Shown here in pieces: positions 47,943 to 56,931 of a DNA stretch of 64,000 nt. The DNA comes from Sphingomicrobium sediminis (GTDB lineage: Bacteria > Pseudomonadota > Alphaproteobacteria > Sphingomonadales > Sphingomonadaceae). A program made the translations under genes and the position numbers. Each line of letters begins with the position of its first letter. Within the stretch, counting starts at the first letter, position 1. The notes under the pieces were generated by a model. The model did not search any database. It saw nothing but the letters and a program-made list of their open reading frames with translations, and had not been told where the DNA came from. The DNA is taken from contig NZ_JAMSHT010000001.1 in NCBI RefSeq assembly GCF_023805295.1, positions 372,001-436,000 on the forward strand, written 5' to 3'.

Positions 47943-49892
47943 ATGAGCTCGGCCCAAGAACAGATCCGCGCGGCGCTGCAAAACGGCCAATTCGACGACG
48001 CCTATTCGCTCTGCGAAAAGGTGCTCGCACAAGAGGCAGCTAGCGAAGAGGCGCTGTATCTGGCAGCCGTCTCTGCGCGTTATGCCGGCAAGATTGCTGC
48101 AGCTCGCAAACACCAGCGGGCCTTGCTCGAGCAGCAACCCGAATTCGGGCGTGCTTTCCAGGAAGTCGGCCATCTCGAACGTGACGAGGGGAACAGGCAA
48201 GCGGCATTGACCGCCTATCGCCGTGCCGTGGCTGCCAATCCGATGCTGGAGGCAAGCTGGCGCGCCATTGCCTCGATGGCCGAGGCCGCCGAAGCGAAAG
48301 CTGCGGCGGCACGGTCGGCGCATCTCAAGACCTTGTCACCTCACGTCCTGGCGGCGGGAAACCATTTGCATGAAGGGCGCCCGTTGCGCGCGGAAAGCCT
48401 GCTTCGGGCCTACCTCCAGCAACACCCTAGGGACGTGGAGGCGATGCGGCTGCTTGCACAGGTCGGCATGCAATTGGGCATTCTCGACGATGCCGAATTC
48501 CTGCTCGAAAGCGCTGTCGCCTTCGCGCCGGAGAATGCGTCGCTTCGGCTCGATTATGCCGACGTTCTGCGTCGCCGCCAGAAGTTCGAGGCGGCGCGAG
48601 ATCAAGCTCAATGGCTTCACGACAAATATCCCGAGAACCCTGCCTTCCAGTCGCACCTGGCGATCGAATCCCTGCAAACAGGCGACTATGAAAGGGCGCT
48701 CTCCTTGTTCGATCAAGTGCTGGAAAAATTGCCCGAGGATGCGGCAACGCTCACCTCCAAGGGCCATGCGTTAAAGACGCTTGGCCGGCGGGAAGAAGCC
48801 GAGGCGTCCTATCATGCCGCCATCGCTGCTGCGCCCGGCCATGGCGACGCCTTTCATGCGCTCGCCAACCTGAAAACCTATCGTTTTCAAGACAGCGAGA
48901 TCGACGCGATGGAGGTGCTGCTCGACGACGAAGCTACGGTCTACAAGGACCGCGTTTACATGCATTTCGCAATCGGCAAGGCCTATGAAGACGGGGGCGA
49001 ATATGAGCGAAGCTTCGCGCATTACGAGCGCGGCAACCGGCTCAAGCAAATTCAGTCGCGCTATGACAAGGAGCAGATGACGGCCGAACTGCGTCGACAG
49101 GCCGACTTCTTCACACCGGACTTGTTTGCCCGCAAAGGCGATCGAGGTTGCTCGGCGCCCGATCCGATTTTCGTCCTCGGCCTGCCGCGCGCAGGTTCGA
49201 CCCTGATCGAGCAGATCCTGGCCTCGCACAGCATGATCGACGGAACGCTGGAGTTGCCCGACATTCCAGCGCTCGCCCACCGTCTTCGCGGCCGCAAGGC
49301 CGGTCAGGACCAATATCCTGACATTCTGGGCGAAATGGACGGCGAAGAACTACGCAAGCTCGGCGAGGAATACCTCGAGAATACGCGTGTTCATCGCGGC
49401 GATGCGCCCTTCTTCATCGACAAGATGCCCAACAATTTTCGCCATATTGGGCTGATCCGCCTCATCCTGCCCAATGCGAAAATCATCGATGCACGACGCG
49501 CTCCGCTCGATTGCTGCTGGAGCAACTTCAAGCAGTTGTTCGCGGAAGGGCAGGAATTCACCTACGGATTGGAAGAGATCGGCACCTATTATCGCGACTA
49601 TGTCGACCTGATGGAGCATTGGGACGAGGTGCAGCCGGGCGCCGTCCTGCGTGTCCAGCACGAGGATGTGCTCGACGATCTGGAGGGGCAGGTTCGCCGC
49701 ATGTTGGATCATTTGGGCCTGCCGTTCGAGCAAGCCTGCGTCGACTTTCACCGGACCGACCGCGCCGTGCGCACCGCCAGTTCGGAGCAGGTGCGACAAC
49801 CGATCAATCGGGCCGGGGTCGGGGCATGGCGGCCTTATGACGAATGGCTGGGCCCGCTCCGCGAAGCGTTGGGCTCAAGTCTTTCAGGCTAG
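47943..49892 (+). CDS. TPR-domain sulfotransferase
   Basis: A 649-residue protein. The first 320 or so residues hold six or more TPR repeats; the remainder is a sulfotransferase domain with the 5'-phosphosulfate loop PIFVLGLPRAGSTLIEQILA (about residue 400) and the 3'-phosphate motif ARRAPLDCCWSNFK. Such TPR-sulfotransferases often lie downstream of TonB receptors in sphingomonads and Caulobacter; the acceptor is unknown (a glycan or protein). ATG 47943 is preferred over GTG 47937. The ribosome site is weak. Confidence 0.85.
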   Translation: MSSAQEQIRAALQNGQFDDAYSLCEKVLAQEAASEEALYLAAVSARYAGKIAAARKHQRALLEQQPEFGRAFQEVGHLERDEGNRQAALTAYRRAVAANPMLEASWRAIASMAEAAEAKAAAARSAHLKTLSPHVLAAGNHLHEGRPLRAESLLRAYLQQHPRDVEAMRLLAQVGMQLGILDDAEFLLESAVAFAPENASLRLDYADVLRRRQKFEAARDQAQWLHDKYPENPAFQSHLAIESLQTGDYERALSLFDQVLEKLPEDAATLTSKGHALKTLGRREEAEASYHAAIAAAPGHGDAFHALANLKTYRFQDSEIDAMEVLLDDEATVYKDRVYMHFAIGKAYEDGGEYERSFAHYERGNRLKQIQSRYDKEQMTAELRRQADFFTPDLFARKGDRGCSAPDPIFVLGLPRAGSTLIEQILASHSMIDGTLELPDIPALAHRLRGRKAGQDQYPDILGEMDGEELRKLGEEYLENTRVHRGDAPFFIDKMPNNFRHIGLIRLILPNAKIIDARRAPLDCCWSNFKQLFAEGQEFTYGLEEIGTYYRDYVDLMEHWDEVQPGAVLRVQHEDVLDDLEGQVRRMLDHLGLPFEQACVDFHRTDRAVRTASSEQVRQPINRAGVGAWRPYDEWLGPLREALGSSLSG

Positions 49893-49987
49893 CTTGGTGC
49901 CGTTGGCGACGTCGCCGTCGATGGCGGCGCTTTGCCATGCCCCCCAAGTTGCGGTAATCTCCTCCGCATCATCAGGGGGACATCGAA

Positions 49988-51493
49988 ATGAAGAAGCTCT
50001 TGCTTGGAGTGTCGGGTGCGTTGCTGCTCGCTGCTGCGCCGGCTGCTGCGTTCGCGCAGGACCGCGTGGGCGATGAATATATGGTCTGGGCGCATGAGGG
50101 GAATGAGGCGGCAAAGGCCGATTTCCTCAAGGGCCTCGCACTGCTGCACAGCTTCGAATATGACCGCGCCGCCGAGGCGTTTCGCGACGCCCAGGCGGCC
50201 GATCCCGACTGGGTGATGGCCTATTGGGGCGAGGCGATGACCCACAACCATCCGGTCTGGTTTCAGCAGGATCGTGATGCTGCCATCGCCATTCTCGAAC
50301 GACTGGATACGAGCCGCGAAGGCCGCCTCGCCAAGACGCGGAGCCAGCGCGAGGCGATGTGGCTCGATGCGATCGAGACGCTCTATGGCGAGGGCGAGAA
50401 GGAAGCGCGCGACTTTGCCTATCTCGACAAGATGCGTGCGATCCATGAGGCTGATCCCGACGATATCGACGCGCGGGCCTTCTATGCGCTCGCCCTAATC
50501 GGCACGACGCATAATGGCCGCGATATCCCGACCTATATGCAGGCGGCTGGTGTGCTGGAGCCCGGTTTCATGGATCATCCCATGCACCCCGGCGTGTTGC
50601 ACTACCTGATCCACAGCTATGACGATCCGGTCCATGCGCCACTCGGGCTGCGCGCAGCCGAGCGCTATGCCGAGGTCGCGCCCGACGCGGGCCATGCACA
50701 GCATATGGTCAGCCATATCTTCACCGCGCTTGGCATGTGGGAAGCCGCCGAAGACGCCAACGTCAATGCCGATGTGGTGGTCGACCGCCAGCGATTGGCG
50801 GCCGGGCGCGAGCAGAGCGATTGCGGGCATTACAACCAGTGGCTGTCCTATGCGCGCCTGCAGCAGGGCAAGGATGTAAGCGACCTTGTCGACGGATGTC
50901 GGGCCCAGGTGATTGGTGCGGTTGCCGAAGCGGAGGGGGCAGAAGAGCCCACGACCTTCGATCCCGGCATGGCGGGCTGGTCGCGCATGGCGGTCCGTCG
51001 CGGGGTCGATACGGGTGTCTGGCCCGAGCCCATGGGGCTCGAGGACGGCACCTTCATGATCACGCGCTTCAACCTTGCCTATGGCGATGTCCTTGCCTCG
51101 CGCAACGACCCCGAGGCGGCGCGCGACGCGGTGGCGCGCATGCAGAAGGTGTCCGGCGAGTATGAAAGCATGATGGCCGAACGCGGCATGCCGGCCGGTG
51201 AAGGCGATAGCTGGATCAAGCGGCAGCACGCGCAGGCCGAAGCCATCGTCGCCTTGGCAGAAGGCCGCACCGAAAAGGGCCTCGCCATGCTGGAAGCCGC
51301 TGCAGCAGCCGAGGCGGCCATGCCGGTCGAATTCGGACCGCCGGCCATTCCCAAGCCCAGCTACGAATTGCTCGGCGACGAGCTGCGGGCGGCTGGGCGG
51401 CACGAAGAGGCGCGTGCGGCCTATGAGAAAGCGCAGGCTTTCGCACCGGGGCGCAGGCTGACCCTCGCGGGGCTGGCCGCGCTGGACGAGTAA
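49988..51493 (+). CDS. Exported TPR-repeat protein of unknown function
   Basis: A 501-residue protein with signal peptide (MKKLLLGVSGALLLAAAPAA ending in AFAQ). The repeat-like segments HSFEYDRAAEAFRDAQAADP, HYLIHSYDDPVHAPLGLRAA, HAQHMVSHIFTALGMWEAAE and HEEARAAYEKAQAFAPGRR are TPR-type. The conserved HMxSHIFTxLG pattern is known from a group of unassigned periplasmic proteins. GGGGGACATC precedes ATG. I infer a periplasmic scaffold; no catalytic residues are seen. It may share a transcript with the sulfotransferase. Confidence 0.75.
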   Translation: MKKLLLGVSGALLLAAAPAAAFAQDRVGDEYMVWAHEGNEAAKADFLKGLALLHSFEYDRAAEAFRDAQAADPDWVMAYWGEAMTHNHPVWFQQDRDAAIAILERLDTSREGRLAKTRSQREAMWLDAIETLYGEGEKEARDFAYLDKMRAIHEADPDDIDARAFYALALIGTTHNGRDIPTYMQAAGVLEPGFMDHPMHPGVLHYLIHSYDDPVHAPLGLRAAERYAEVAPDAGHAQHMVSHIFTALGMWEAAEDANVNADVVVDRQRLAAGREQSDCGHYNQWLSYARLQQGKDVSDLVDGCRAQVIGAVAEAEGAEEPTTFDPGMAGWSRMAVRRGVDTGVWPEPMGLEDGTFMITRFNLAYGDVLASRNDPEAARDAVARMQKVSGEYESMMAERGMPAGEGDSWIKRQHAQAEAIVALAEGRTEKGLAMLEAAAAAEAAMPVEFGPPAIPKPSYELLGDELRAAGRHEEARAAYEKAQAFAPGRRLTLAGLAALDE

Positions 51494-51533
51494 TCCCTCG
51501 CAACTGTGCGACTTGCTCCCTAGTTAGGGTCTT

Positions 51534-53471
51534 GTGAGCAAGGCCGAACGACCCGATACGCCAGACGCGAAGGAGCGCTTCAACGAGGAAGCGGCGACCT
51601 ATACCGTCAAGGGTGCTGACAAGCCCGATATCGAGGCAGGCATCGCCGCGATCCGCAATGTCGTGAAGACATTGCCGGCGCGGCCGGGCGTCTACCGCAT
51701 GCTCGATGCGCGCGGCGACGTACTATACGTGGGCAAGGCGCGGGCGCTCAAGAACCGCGTCACCAATTACACGCAGGTCGCGCGGCTGACGAAGCGGTTG
51801 CAGCGCATGGTCGCGCAGACCCGCTCGATGACGATCGTGACGACGCAGACCGAGGCCGAGGCGCTGCTACTCGAGGCGCAGCTAATCAAGCGCTTCCGCC
51901 CGCCCTACAATGTGCTGCTGCGTGACGACAAAAGCTTCCCCTTCATCCTGCTGCGCGAGGATCATGATTTTGCGCAGGTCCGGCTGCATCGCGGTGCGCG
52001 CAAGACGAAGGGGCAATATTACGGGCCGTTCGCCAGTGCGGGTTCGGTGCGCAATACACTGAATGCATTGCAGAAGCTGTTCCTGCTGCGGAGTTGTTCG
52101 GATGGTTTCTTCCGCGGGCGCGACCGACCGTGCCTGCTCTACCAGATCAAGCGCTGTTCGGCGCCCTGCGTGGGGCGGATCAGTACCGAGGATTATGGCG
52201 AGCTGGTCGAGGATGCGAAAAGCTTCCTGTCGGGCAAGTCAACGCGGGTGCAAGCCAAGCTGGGCGAGCAGATGGCGGCGGCTGCAGAGAAGCAGGATTA
52301 CGAGCTGGCGGCGGTCTATCGCGACCGGCTACGCGCACTCACCTATATTCAGGGATCGCAGACTATCCATGCCGAAGGGCTTGGCGATGCCGACGTGTTT
52401 GCACTGGCGAGCAAGGGCGCGACCATCTGTATCCAGGCCTTCTTCATTCGTGGCGGGCAGAATTGGGGTCATCGTGCCTTCTTCCCCAAGGGGGTCGAGG
52501 GGCTGACCGACGAGGAAGTGCTGAGCCAGTTCCTCATGCAATTCTATGACGACGTGCCGCCGCCCAAGGCGGTGCTGGTCGACCGTGCCATGGAAGAAGC
52601 CGACTTGATGGCCGAGGCGCTGACCGAGCGTGCGGAGCGCAAGGTTGAGATCCTCCGTCCGCAGCGGGGCCCGCGCAAGAAGCTGATCGACCAGGCCGCG
52701 CGCAATGCGGTCGAGGCGCTCGAGCGGCGCATGGCCGAGTCGACGACGCAGGCCAAGCTGCTGCGCGAGATGGCGGAGACGTTCGAATTGCCCGACCCGC
52801 CCGAGCGGATCGAGGTCTATGATAACAGCCATATCATGGGGACCAATGCGGTCGGCGCGATGATCGTCGCGGGGCCGGAGGGCTTCCGGAAGAACAATTA
52901 TCGCAAGTTCAACATCAAATCGAATATCACGCCGGGCGACGATTTCGGGATGATGCGCGAGGTGCTGACGCGGCGCTTTGCGCGGCTGGCCAAGGAGGAT
53001 CCCGATCGCGAGAAAGGCGACTGGCCCGATCTCATCCTGATCGACGGCGGCAAGGGGCAGATGTCCGCGGCGCTGGAGATCATGGAGGAAGCGGGCGTCG
53101 AAGATGTGCCCATTGTTGGCGTGGCCAAAGGCCCTGACCGCAATGCGGGGCGCGAGGTCTTCCACCTCGCCGACGGGCGCGAGCTGACCTTTCCGACCAA
53201 CGCGCCCTTGCTCTTCTATCTCCAGCGGCTGCGCGACGAAGCACATCGCTTCGCCATCGGCTCGCATCGCCAGAAACGCGCGAAGAGCTTCACCGGATCG
53301 ACGCTCGACGAGGTCCCGGGCGTGGGGCCGACGCGCAAGCGGGCGCTCCTCATGCATTTCGGTACCGCCAAGGCAGTGAAGTCCGCTGCCCTCGACGACC
53401 TCGAACGCGCGCCCGGCATCAGCAAGGCCGTCGCGCAGAAGGTCTATGACTATTTCCACCCGCGTGGCTGA
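51534..53471 (+). CDS. uvrC: Excinuclease ABC subunit C
   Basis: A 645-residue nucleotide-excision repair nuclease. The GIY-YIG domain (RPGVYRMLDARGDVLYVGKA) is N-terminal and makes the 3' cut. A UvrB-binding UVR segment lies around residues 225-260. The RNase H-like domain (LILIDGGKGQMSAALEIMEE; 5' cut) and the HhH repeats (LDEVPGVGPTRKRALLMHFG) follow. The first ~45 residues extend beyond the usual start. GTG 51534 is the chosen start. recO follows after nine bases. Confidence 0.96.
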   Translation: MSKAERPDTPDAKERFNEEAATYTVKGADKPDIEAGIAAIRNVVKTLPARPGVYRMLDARGDVLYVGKARALKNRVTNYTQVARLTKRLQRMVAQTRSMTIVTTQTEAEALLLEAQLIKRFRPPYNVLLRDDKSFPFILLREDHDFAQVRLHRGARKTKGQYYGPFASAGSVRNTLNALQKLFLLRSCSDGFFRGRDRPCLLYQIKRCSAPCVGRISTEDYGELVEDAKSFLSGKSTRVQAKLGEQMAAAAEKQDYELAAVYRDRLRALTYIQGSQTIHAEGLGDADVFALASKGATICIQAFFIRGGQNWGHRAFFPKGVEGLTDEEVLSQFLMQFYDDVPPPKAVLVDRAMEEADLMAEALTERAERKVEILRPQRGPRKKLIDQAARNAVEALERRMAESTTQAKLLREMAETFELPDPPERIEVYDNSHIMGTNAVGAMIVAGPEGFRKNNYRKFNIKSNITPGDDFGMMREVLTRRFARLAKEDPDREKGDWPDLILIDGGKGQMSAALEIMEEAGVEDVPIVGVAKGPDRNAGREVFHLADGRELTFPTNAPLLFYLQRLRDEAHRFAIGSHRQKRAKSFTGSTLDEVPGVGPTRKRALLMHFGTAKAVKSAALDDLERAPGISKAVAQKVYDYFHPRG

Positions 53472-53480
53472 TCCGGGCCG

Positions 53481-54218
53481 ATGAGGCAGACGCTCGACGG
53501 CATCCTCGTTGGCGTCCGTGCCCATGGCGAGCGCGGCGCCGTCATGCGCATGGCGACGGGAGAAGAGGGGCTGGTTGCGGCCTATGTGCGCGGCGCACAC
53601 GGACGGCGGCTGGGGCCGGTGCTGGTGCCTGGCAATACCGTCCGCGCCGATTTGACGAGCCGCAATCCCAGCGAACTGCCGCAGGCGAGCGTCGAACTCG
53701 TGGCCTCGCGCGGGCCGCTGCTCGGCGAGCCGCTTCCCGCCGCCGCCATCGAATGGGTCTGCGCGCTGACTGCGACAGCCTTGCCGGAGCGACAGCCTTA
53801 TCCTTCGGTCCACGGGGCGCTCACCGCCTTGCTCGATGCGATCGAGCATGCGGGGGCGGCACGTGACTGGGCGGCGGCGCTGGCACGCTATGAGCTGCTA
53901 TTGCTCGCAGAGCTCGGTTACGGGCTCGATCTTACGCAATGTGCGGTGACGGGGGACAATGACCATCTGGTGGCCGTCAGTCCGCGTTCGGGCCGTGCCG
54001 TCAGCGCAGCGGCGGCGGAGCCCTACAAGGGCAAGTTGCTCGCGCTGCCGGCATTTCTCGTCGAGGGCGGGCAGGGGGACTGGCCCGCCGTGCTCGATGC
54101 GCTCGACCTGTCGGGCCATTTCCTGGAGCGTGACCTGATGACCGACCGTGCGGCAAAGGCGCTCGATGCGCGTGAACGGCTCATCCATCGCTTGCGCCGT
54201 GCCGCCGGTCTGGCCTAG
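53481..54218 (+). CDS. recO: DNA repair protein RecO
   Basis: A 245-residue protein of the RecFOR recombination mediator pathway. The N-terminal OB fold has TLDGILVGVRAHGERGAVMR and LVAAYVRGAHGRRLGPVLVP; the C-terminal helical part has YELLLLAELGYGLDLTQCAV, normally a zinc region, but here the cysteines are only partly present (TQCAVTG). ATG 53481 follows nine bases after uvrC. The C-terminal end lies just before apaG. Confidence 0.9.
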   Translation: MRQTLDGILVGVRAHGERGAVMRMATGEEGLVAAYVRGAHGRRLGPVLVPGNTVRADLTSRNPSELPQASVELVASRGPLLGEPLPAAAIEWVCALTATALPERQPYPSVHGALTALLDAIEHAGAARDWAAALARYELLLLAELGYGLDLTQCAVTGDNDHLVAVSPRSGRAVSAAAAEPYKGKLLALPAFLVEGGQGDWPAVLDALDLSGHFLERDLMTDRAAKALDARERLIHRLRRAAGLA

Positions 54219-54228
54219 CGTTGCGCCC

Positions 54229-54648
54229 ATGACCGACCTTCCCACCAGCGGCGTGCTCGAAGCTCTATTTCCTTATTCGGCAACGACCGGCGAGACGACT
54301 GTGCGCGTCTCGGTCGGCTATATGCCCGAGCAATCCTCCCCGCAGGACAGTCGTTGGTTCTGGGCCTATCATGTGCGCATCGAAAATCATGGCGAAGCGC
54401 CGATCCAGCTGATCAGCCGCCATTGGGTGATCAAGGATGCCGACGAGGTGATCCACGAAGTGCGCGGCGACGGCGTGATCGGCGAGATGCCGGTGATCGG
54501 GCCTGGCGCGAGCCACGATTACGTCTCGGGCTGCCCGCTCGATACCGCGACCGGCACGATGCAGGGCAGCTACCAGATGATCGACAGCGAGGGGAAAGGC
54601 TTCGAAGTCGCCATTCCCCTGTTCGAACTGGAAGGGCCGCGTTCTTAG
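54229..54648 (+). CDS. apaG: ApaG domain protein
   Basis: A 139-residue fibronectin-type III-like protein. TVRVSVGYMPEQSSPQDSRW, YHVRIENHGEAPIQLISRHW and GVIGEMPVIGPGASHDYVSG are the conserved blocks. E. coli ApaG is linked to Co2+ resistance and Mg2+ transport through an unknown route; binding of nucleotides or proteins has been suggested. ATG 54229 fits the family length (about 125-135). The gene begins ten bases after recO. Confidence 0.92.
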   Translation: MTDLPTSGVLEALFPYSATTGETTVRVSVGYMPEQSSPQDSRWFWAYHVRIENHGEAPIQLISRHWVIKDADEVIHEVRGDGVIGEMPVIGPGASHDYVSGCPLDTATGTMQGSYQMIDSEGKGFEVAIPLFELEGPRS

Positions 54649-54701
54649 CTCGTCCAAACCCTGTCTAATCTGGCGTTCCAACAAGGAAAGCGATTTGCAG
54701 A

Positions 54702-55199
54702 ATGGCTATTCATTTTGAAAAATTGAAGTTTAGCTTAGCGGGCTGTGTATTGGCGTCACTAGCGACATCTGCTGTTGCCAAGCCGTCTTTCGAGACGGAT
54801 TCCTATTACGAAACTGTCGATTACGTGAATTCTCTCTGCGAAGGCGCCCCTTCATTTGGCGGGTTCCGATCGCTCGATGATTCCTCTCAGGCCCTTTCGA
54901 TAAACTCCGCCGGTCTTTTGAAATTGGAGAAAGCGGAAGGCGACCGACCACGGACCCTTGAGACATTTATCCCCGCCCAGCTTTTCGGGAGTAGGCAATT
55001 CGAAATAGTCTTTGATCGCGAGACCGAGACAATTTGGATGTCTGACCAAAGCCGAAGTAAGCAGATAATTGTGCGAGAGGAGCAGTACGGACAGATCCAG
55101 TATCTCCAGCTTGATAATGTCTGGTTCGGCTGCCGTGACAATGAAAAGGCTGCGGAAGCCCTGCAGCTGCTGCAGTCCTTCTATCGAACCTCGACTTAG
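54702..55199 (+). CDS. Small exported protein of unknown function
   Basis: A 165-residue protein with a signal peptide (KLKFSLAGCVLASLATSAVA, then K). The mature part has VDYVNSLCEGAPSFGGFRS and a C-terminal AAEALQLLQSFYRT. I do not recognise a family. The codon usage and base composition of this and the next few genes are less GC-rich than the surroundings. Its TAG stop is followed in the same frame by a partial second copy of the mature protein, so the two derive from one tandem duplication. Confidence 0.6.
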   Translation: MAIHFEKLKFSLAGCVLASLATSAVAKPSFETDSYYETVDYVNSLCEGAPSFGGFRSLDDSSQALSINSAGLLKLEKAEGDRPRTLETFIPAQLFGSRQFEIVFDRETETIWMSDQSRSKQIIVREEQYGQIQYLQLDNVWFGCRDNEKAAEALQLLQSFYRTST

Positions 55200-55450
55200 A
55201 GCGCTGAATTCGAACCCGATGTCGACTACATCAACACTCGCTGCGTCGGTGGCCAGCACATTGACCGGTTTGGCTTTTTCACCGAGTTAACGAAGCTCCG
55301 CATTGAGTCTGACGGAAAAGTCAGGTTCTTCGGTAAATTCACTACGCCTGACAAAGCCGAAATGACGTTTAGACTTGCTTTGATCTGACCAAGGTAGGAT
55401 TCTCGACCGGGGTCATGTTTCTCCGCGAGGTAGCGGAAGCCTTGCGATAA
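55200..55450 (+). pseudogene. Decayed tandem paralogue of the preceding small exported protein
   Basis: Directly after the stop at 55199, the same frame reads EFEPDVDYINTRCVGGQHID, matching VDYVNSLCEG of the intact gene, and then RIESDGKVRFFGK, matching SINSAGLLKLEK. After a TGA at 55386 the next frame continues FDLTKVGFSTGVMFLREVAE ALR and ends at TAA 55448, matching the end NVWFGCRDNEKAAEALQLL. There is no start codon or signal peptide, the middle is shorter, and a frame change is needed. Either this is a degraded second gene copy or a two-domain protein split by a nonsense change. Confidence 0.65.
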
Positions 55451-55750
55451 AAGGGCCCTAGAATCCGAGAGCCATCTTTGACAGTAGCTCACTGCCAGAT
55501 TTGAGAATTGGTCAACGAACAAGCGCAGCCTTCCCTTGCGATGAACCCGATAAAGTTGCGCAAGCATTCAAGTGATTAAAGGGCGCGTTCTGAGCGGCGG
55601 ATTTCAGCCTTGGAACGCACAAGTCGACGTAAGCCCACTACCGGAGTGGGGATGGAATTCTCGGCGAACAGTATTGAGAGGAACCGGGCACACTGCCTTG
55701 TCGGGAACATGATCTTGAAGATCATGTTCGCTGATAAAACGAAGAAGGGG
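55451..55750. other. Region without a convincing gene
   Basis: Short ORFs on both strands here have no recognisable motifs or ribosome sites. The only clear structure is the 25-base palindrome at 55705-55729. Confidence 0.5.
55705..55729. repeat. Perfect 25-base palindrome
   Basis: GAACATGATCTT and AAGATCATGTTC are exact reverse complements separated by a single G. It lies 22 bases downstream of the stop of the minus-strand OmpA-like gene. No T run follows it in that direction, so it may be a protein-binding site or an unusual terminator. Confidence 0.7.
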
Positions 55751-56188
55751 CTACCAGCGGCCAGGGGGGGCAAAGTTAATCTCGACCCGACGGTTTTCCA
55801 TTTCTCTGACGCCATCGGGCGTTTCAACCCGCGGTTGGCTTGATCCAAGCGCTGCACTGGCCATCCTGGAGCCTGGAAGCCCTTTGCTTACGAGATACTC
55901 AGCGACCGCATCGACCCGCTCTTGGGAAATCTTGACAGACTGGCGAACCGGTTGCGAACGATCGGCATGGCCTGCCATCAACACCGACGCAGTTCCACAT
56001 GCAGCATAGAAATTCACGACATCGTCGAGCACCTCGCGTGCCTCTCGGCTAAGCTCGCTATCGTTCCACTCAAAGAACACGATATACGGACCCGTATTGC
56101 ATGGCTGCGAAGGTTGCTGAGCGGTTAGCGTGCTCGGCATAGCAAAAAGCGCAGTTGCGACTGCCAGGATTGATGTTTTGAGCAACAT
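55751..56188 (-). CDS. OmpA-like periplasmic peptidoglycan-binding protein
   Basis: A 145-residue protein with a signal peptide (MLLKTSILAVATALFAMPST) and an OmpA/MotB C-terminal domain over the rest. GHADRSQPVRQSVKISQERV and DAVAEYLVSKGLPGSRM are the peptidoglycan-binding core, with the conserved Asp and Arg, and ENRRVEINF ends the domain. No beta barrel is attached and no lipobox Cys is at the signal end. GGAGAAC lies seven bases before ATG. It is part of a less GC-rich islet. Confidence 0.85.
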   Translation of the reverse strand: MLLKTSILAVATALFAMPSTLTAQQPSQPCNTGPYIVFFEWNDSELSREAREVLDDVVNFYAACGTASVLMAGHADRSQPVRQSVKISQERVDAVAEYLVSKGLPGSRMASAALGSSQPRVETPDGVREMENRRVEINFAPPGRW

Positions 56189-56259
56189 GTTTGTTCTCCA
56201 CCTAGTTTAACCGATAGAACAATGCACAACGGTGCCTTGGTCAGCCGAGGATCTCTCAA

Positions 56260-56739
56260 TTATCTCCTTGGTGTCGCTCGGACATCCGACGGAAGGTCGG
56301 CGATGCATGCAGCCAGTGTATCACGGATATGTTCGTAAATTCTGGTACTATCCGGCCCTGAAAAAAGATTCGCTCGGGAGCAGAGTGTGGCTCTCGCCCT
56401 TTTCATACCCACGTCTTGAATCGACATGCTGCCAATCGCGGCTATCTCGACTTTCAAATTGGTTGCACACGAACCGTTTGGGCGGATGGTTAAGTAATCA
56501 ATGGTCGCCACATATGGGACAGCACGACCGGCCCGAACATTTGAATTTTCTAGGACGACGGCAGCAGTCGAAATGACGAGCTGCCTATCGATGCCACAGG
56601 CCAAATCCTCTCCATCGGTCTCGGCCACGATCAGGTGAACTTGGGGCGCGGACTGCGTACTCGCCTGTCCTGCCTGACCCAAAAGCGCAATCGCCGCAGC
56701 ACCGGCAAGAGCCGATGCTAGGATGCTTCTTTCCCGCAT
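56260..56739 (-). CDS. Exported hypothetical protein
   Basis: A 159-residue protein with signal peptide (MRERSILASALAGAAAIALL, ending near QAGQAS). Three cysteines occur in the mature part (LACGID, GSCATN, TLCSRA) and one more in AACIAD. I do not recognise a family. GGGGGGAAAGGG precedes ATG. It may be co-transcribed with the OmpA-like gene, 71 bases downstream, on the same strand. Confidence 0.6.
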   Translation of the reverse strand: MRERSILASALAGAAAIALLGQAGQASTQSAPQVHLIVAETDGEDLACGIDRQLVISTAAVVLENSNVRAGRAVPYVATIDYLTIRPNGSCATNLKVEIAAIGSMSIQDVGMKRARATLCSRANLFSGPDSTRIYEHIRDTLAACIADLPSDVRATPRR

Positions 56740-56931
56740 TTCCCTTTCCCCCCCGTAGCCTCTAATCAGTTCGCAAACAGACTAATCGCTAAAGGGCGAA
56801 GGCAGTCAACCCAGCACACAGTTATCTACGCGAACCCACTGTCGCGATCTCAATCAAATCCAGCTGGCTTACGATAGCAACCATGTTCGGGGCGGCGGTT
56901 TCCGCCGTGATATTCTGGCAGGAGAACCGGT

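Noticed and set aside
52329..53849. Minus-strand ORF of 506 codons
   Set aside because: Antisense to uvrC and recO, both strongly supported by family motifs.
55226..55567. Minus-strand ORF of 113 codons
   Set aside because: It lies antisense to the decayed copy of the small exported protein, whose similarity to the intact copy explains the sequence; no ribosome site or family motif supports it.
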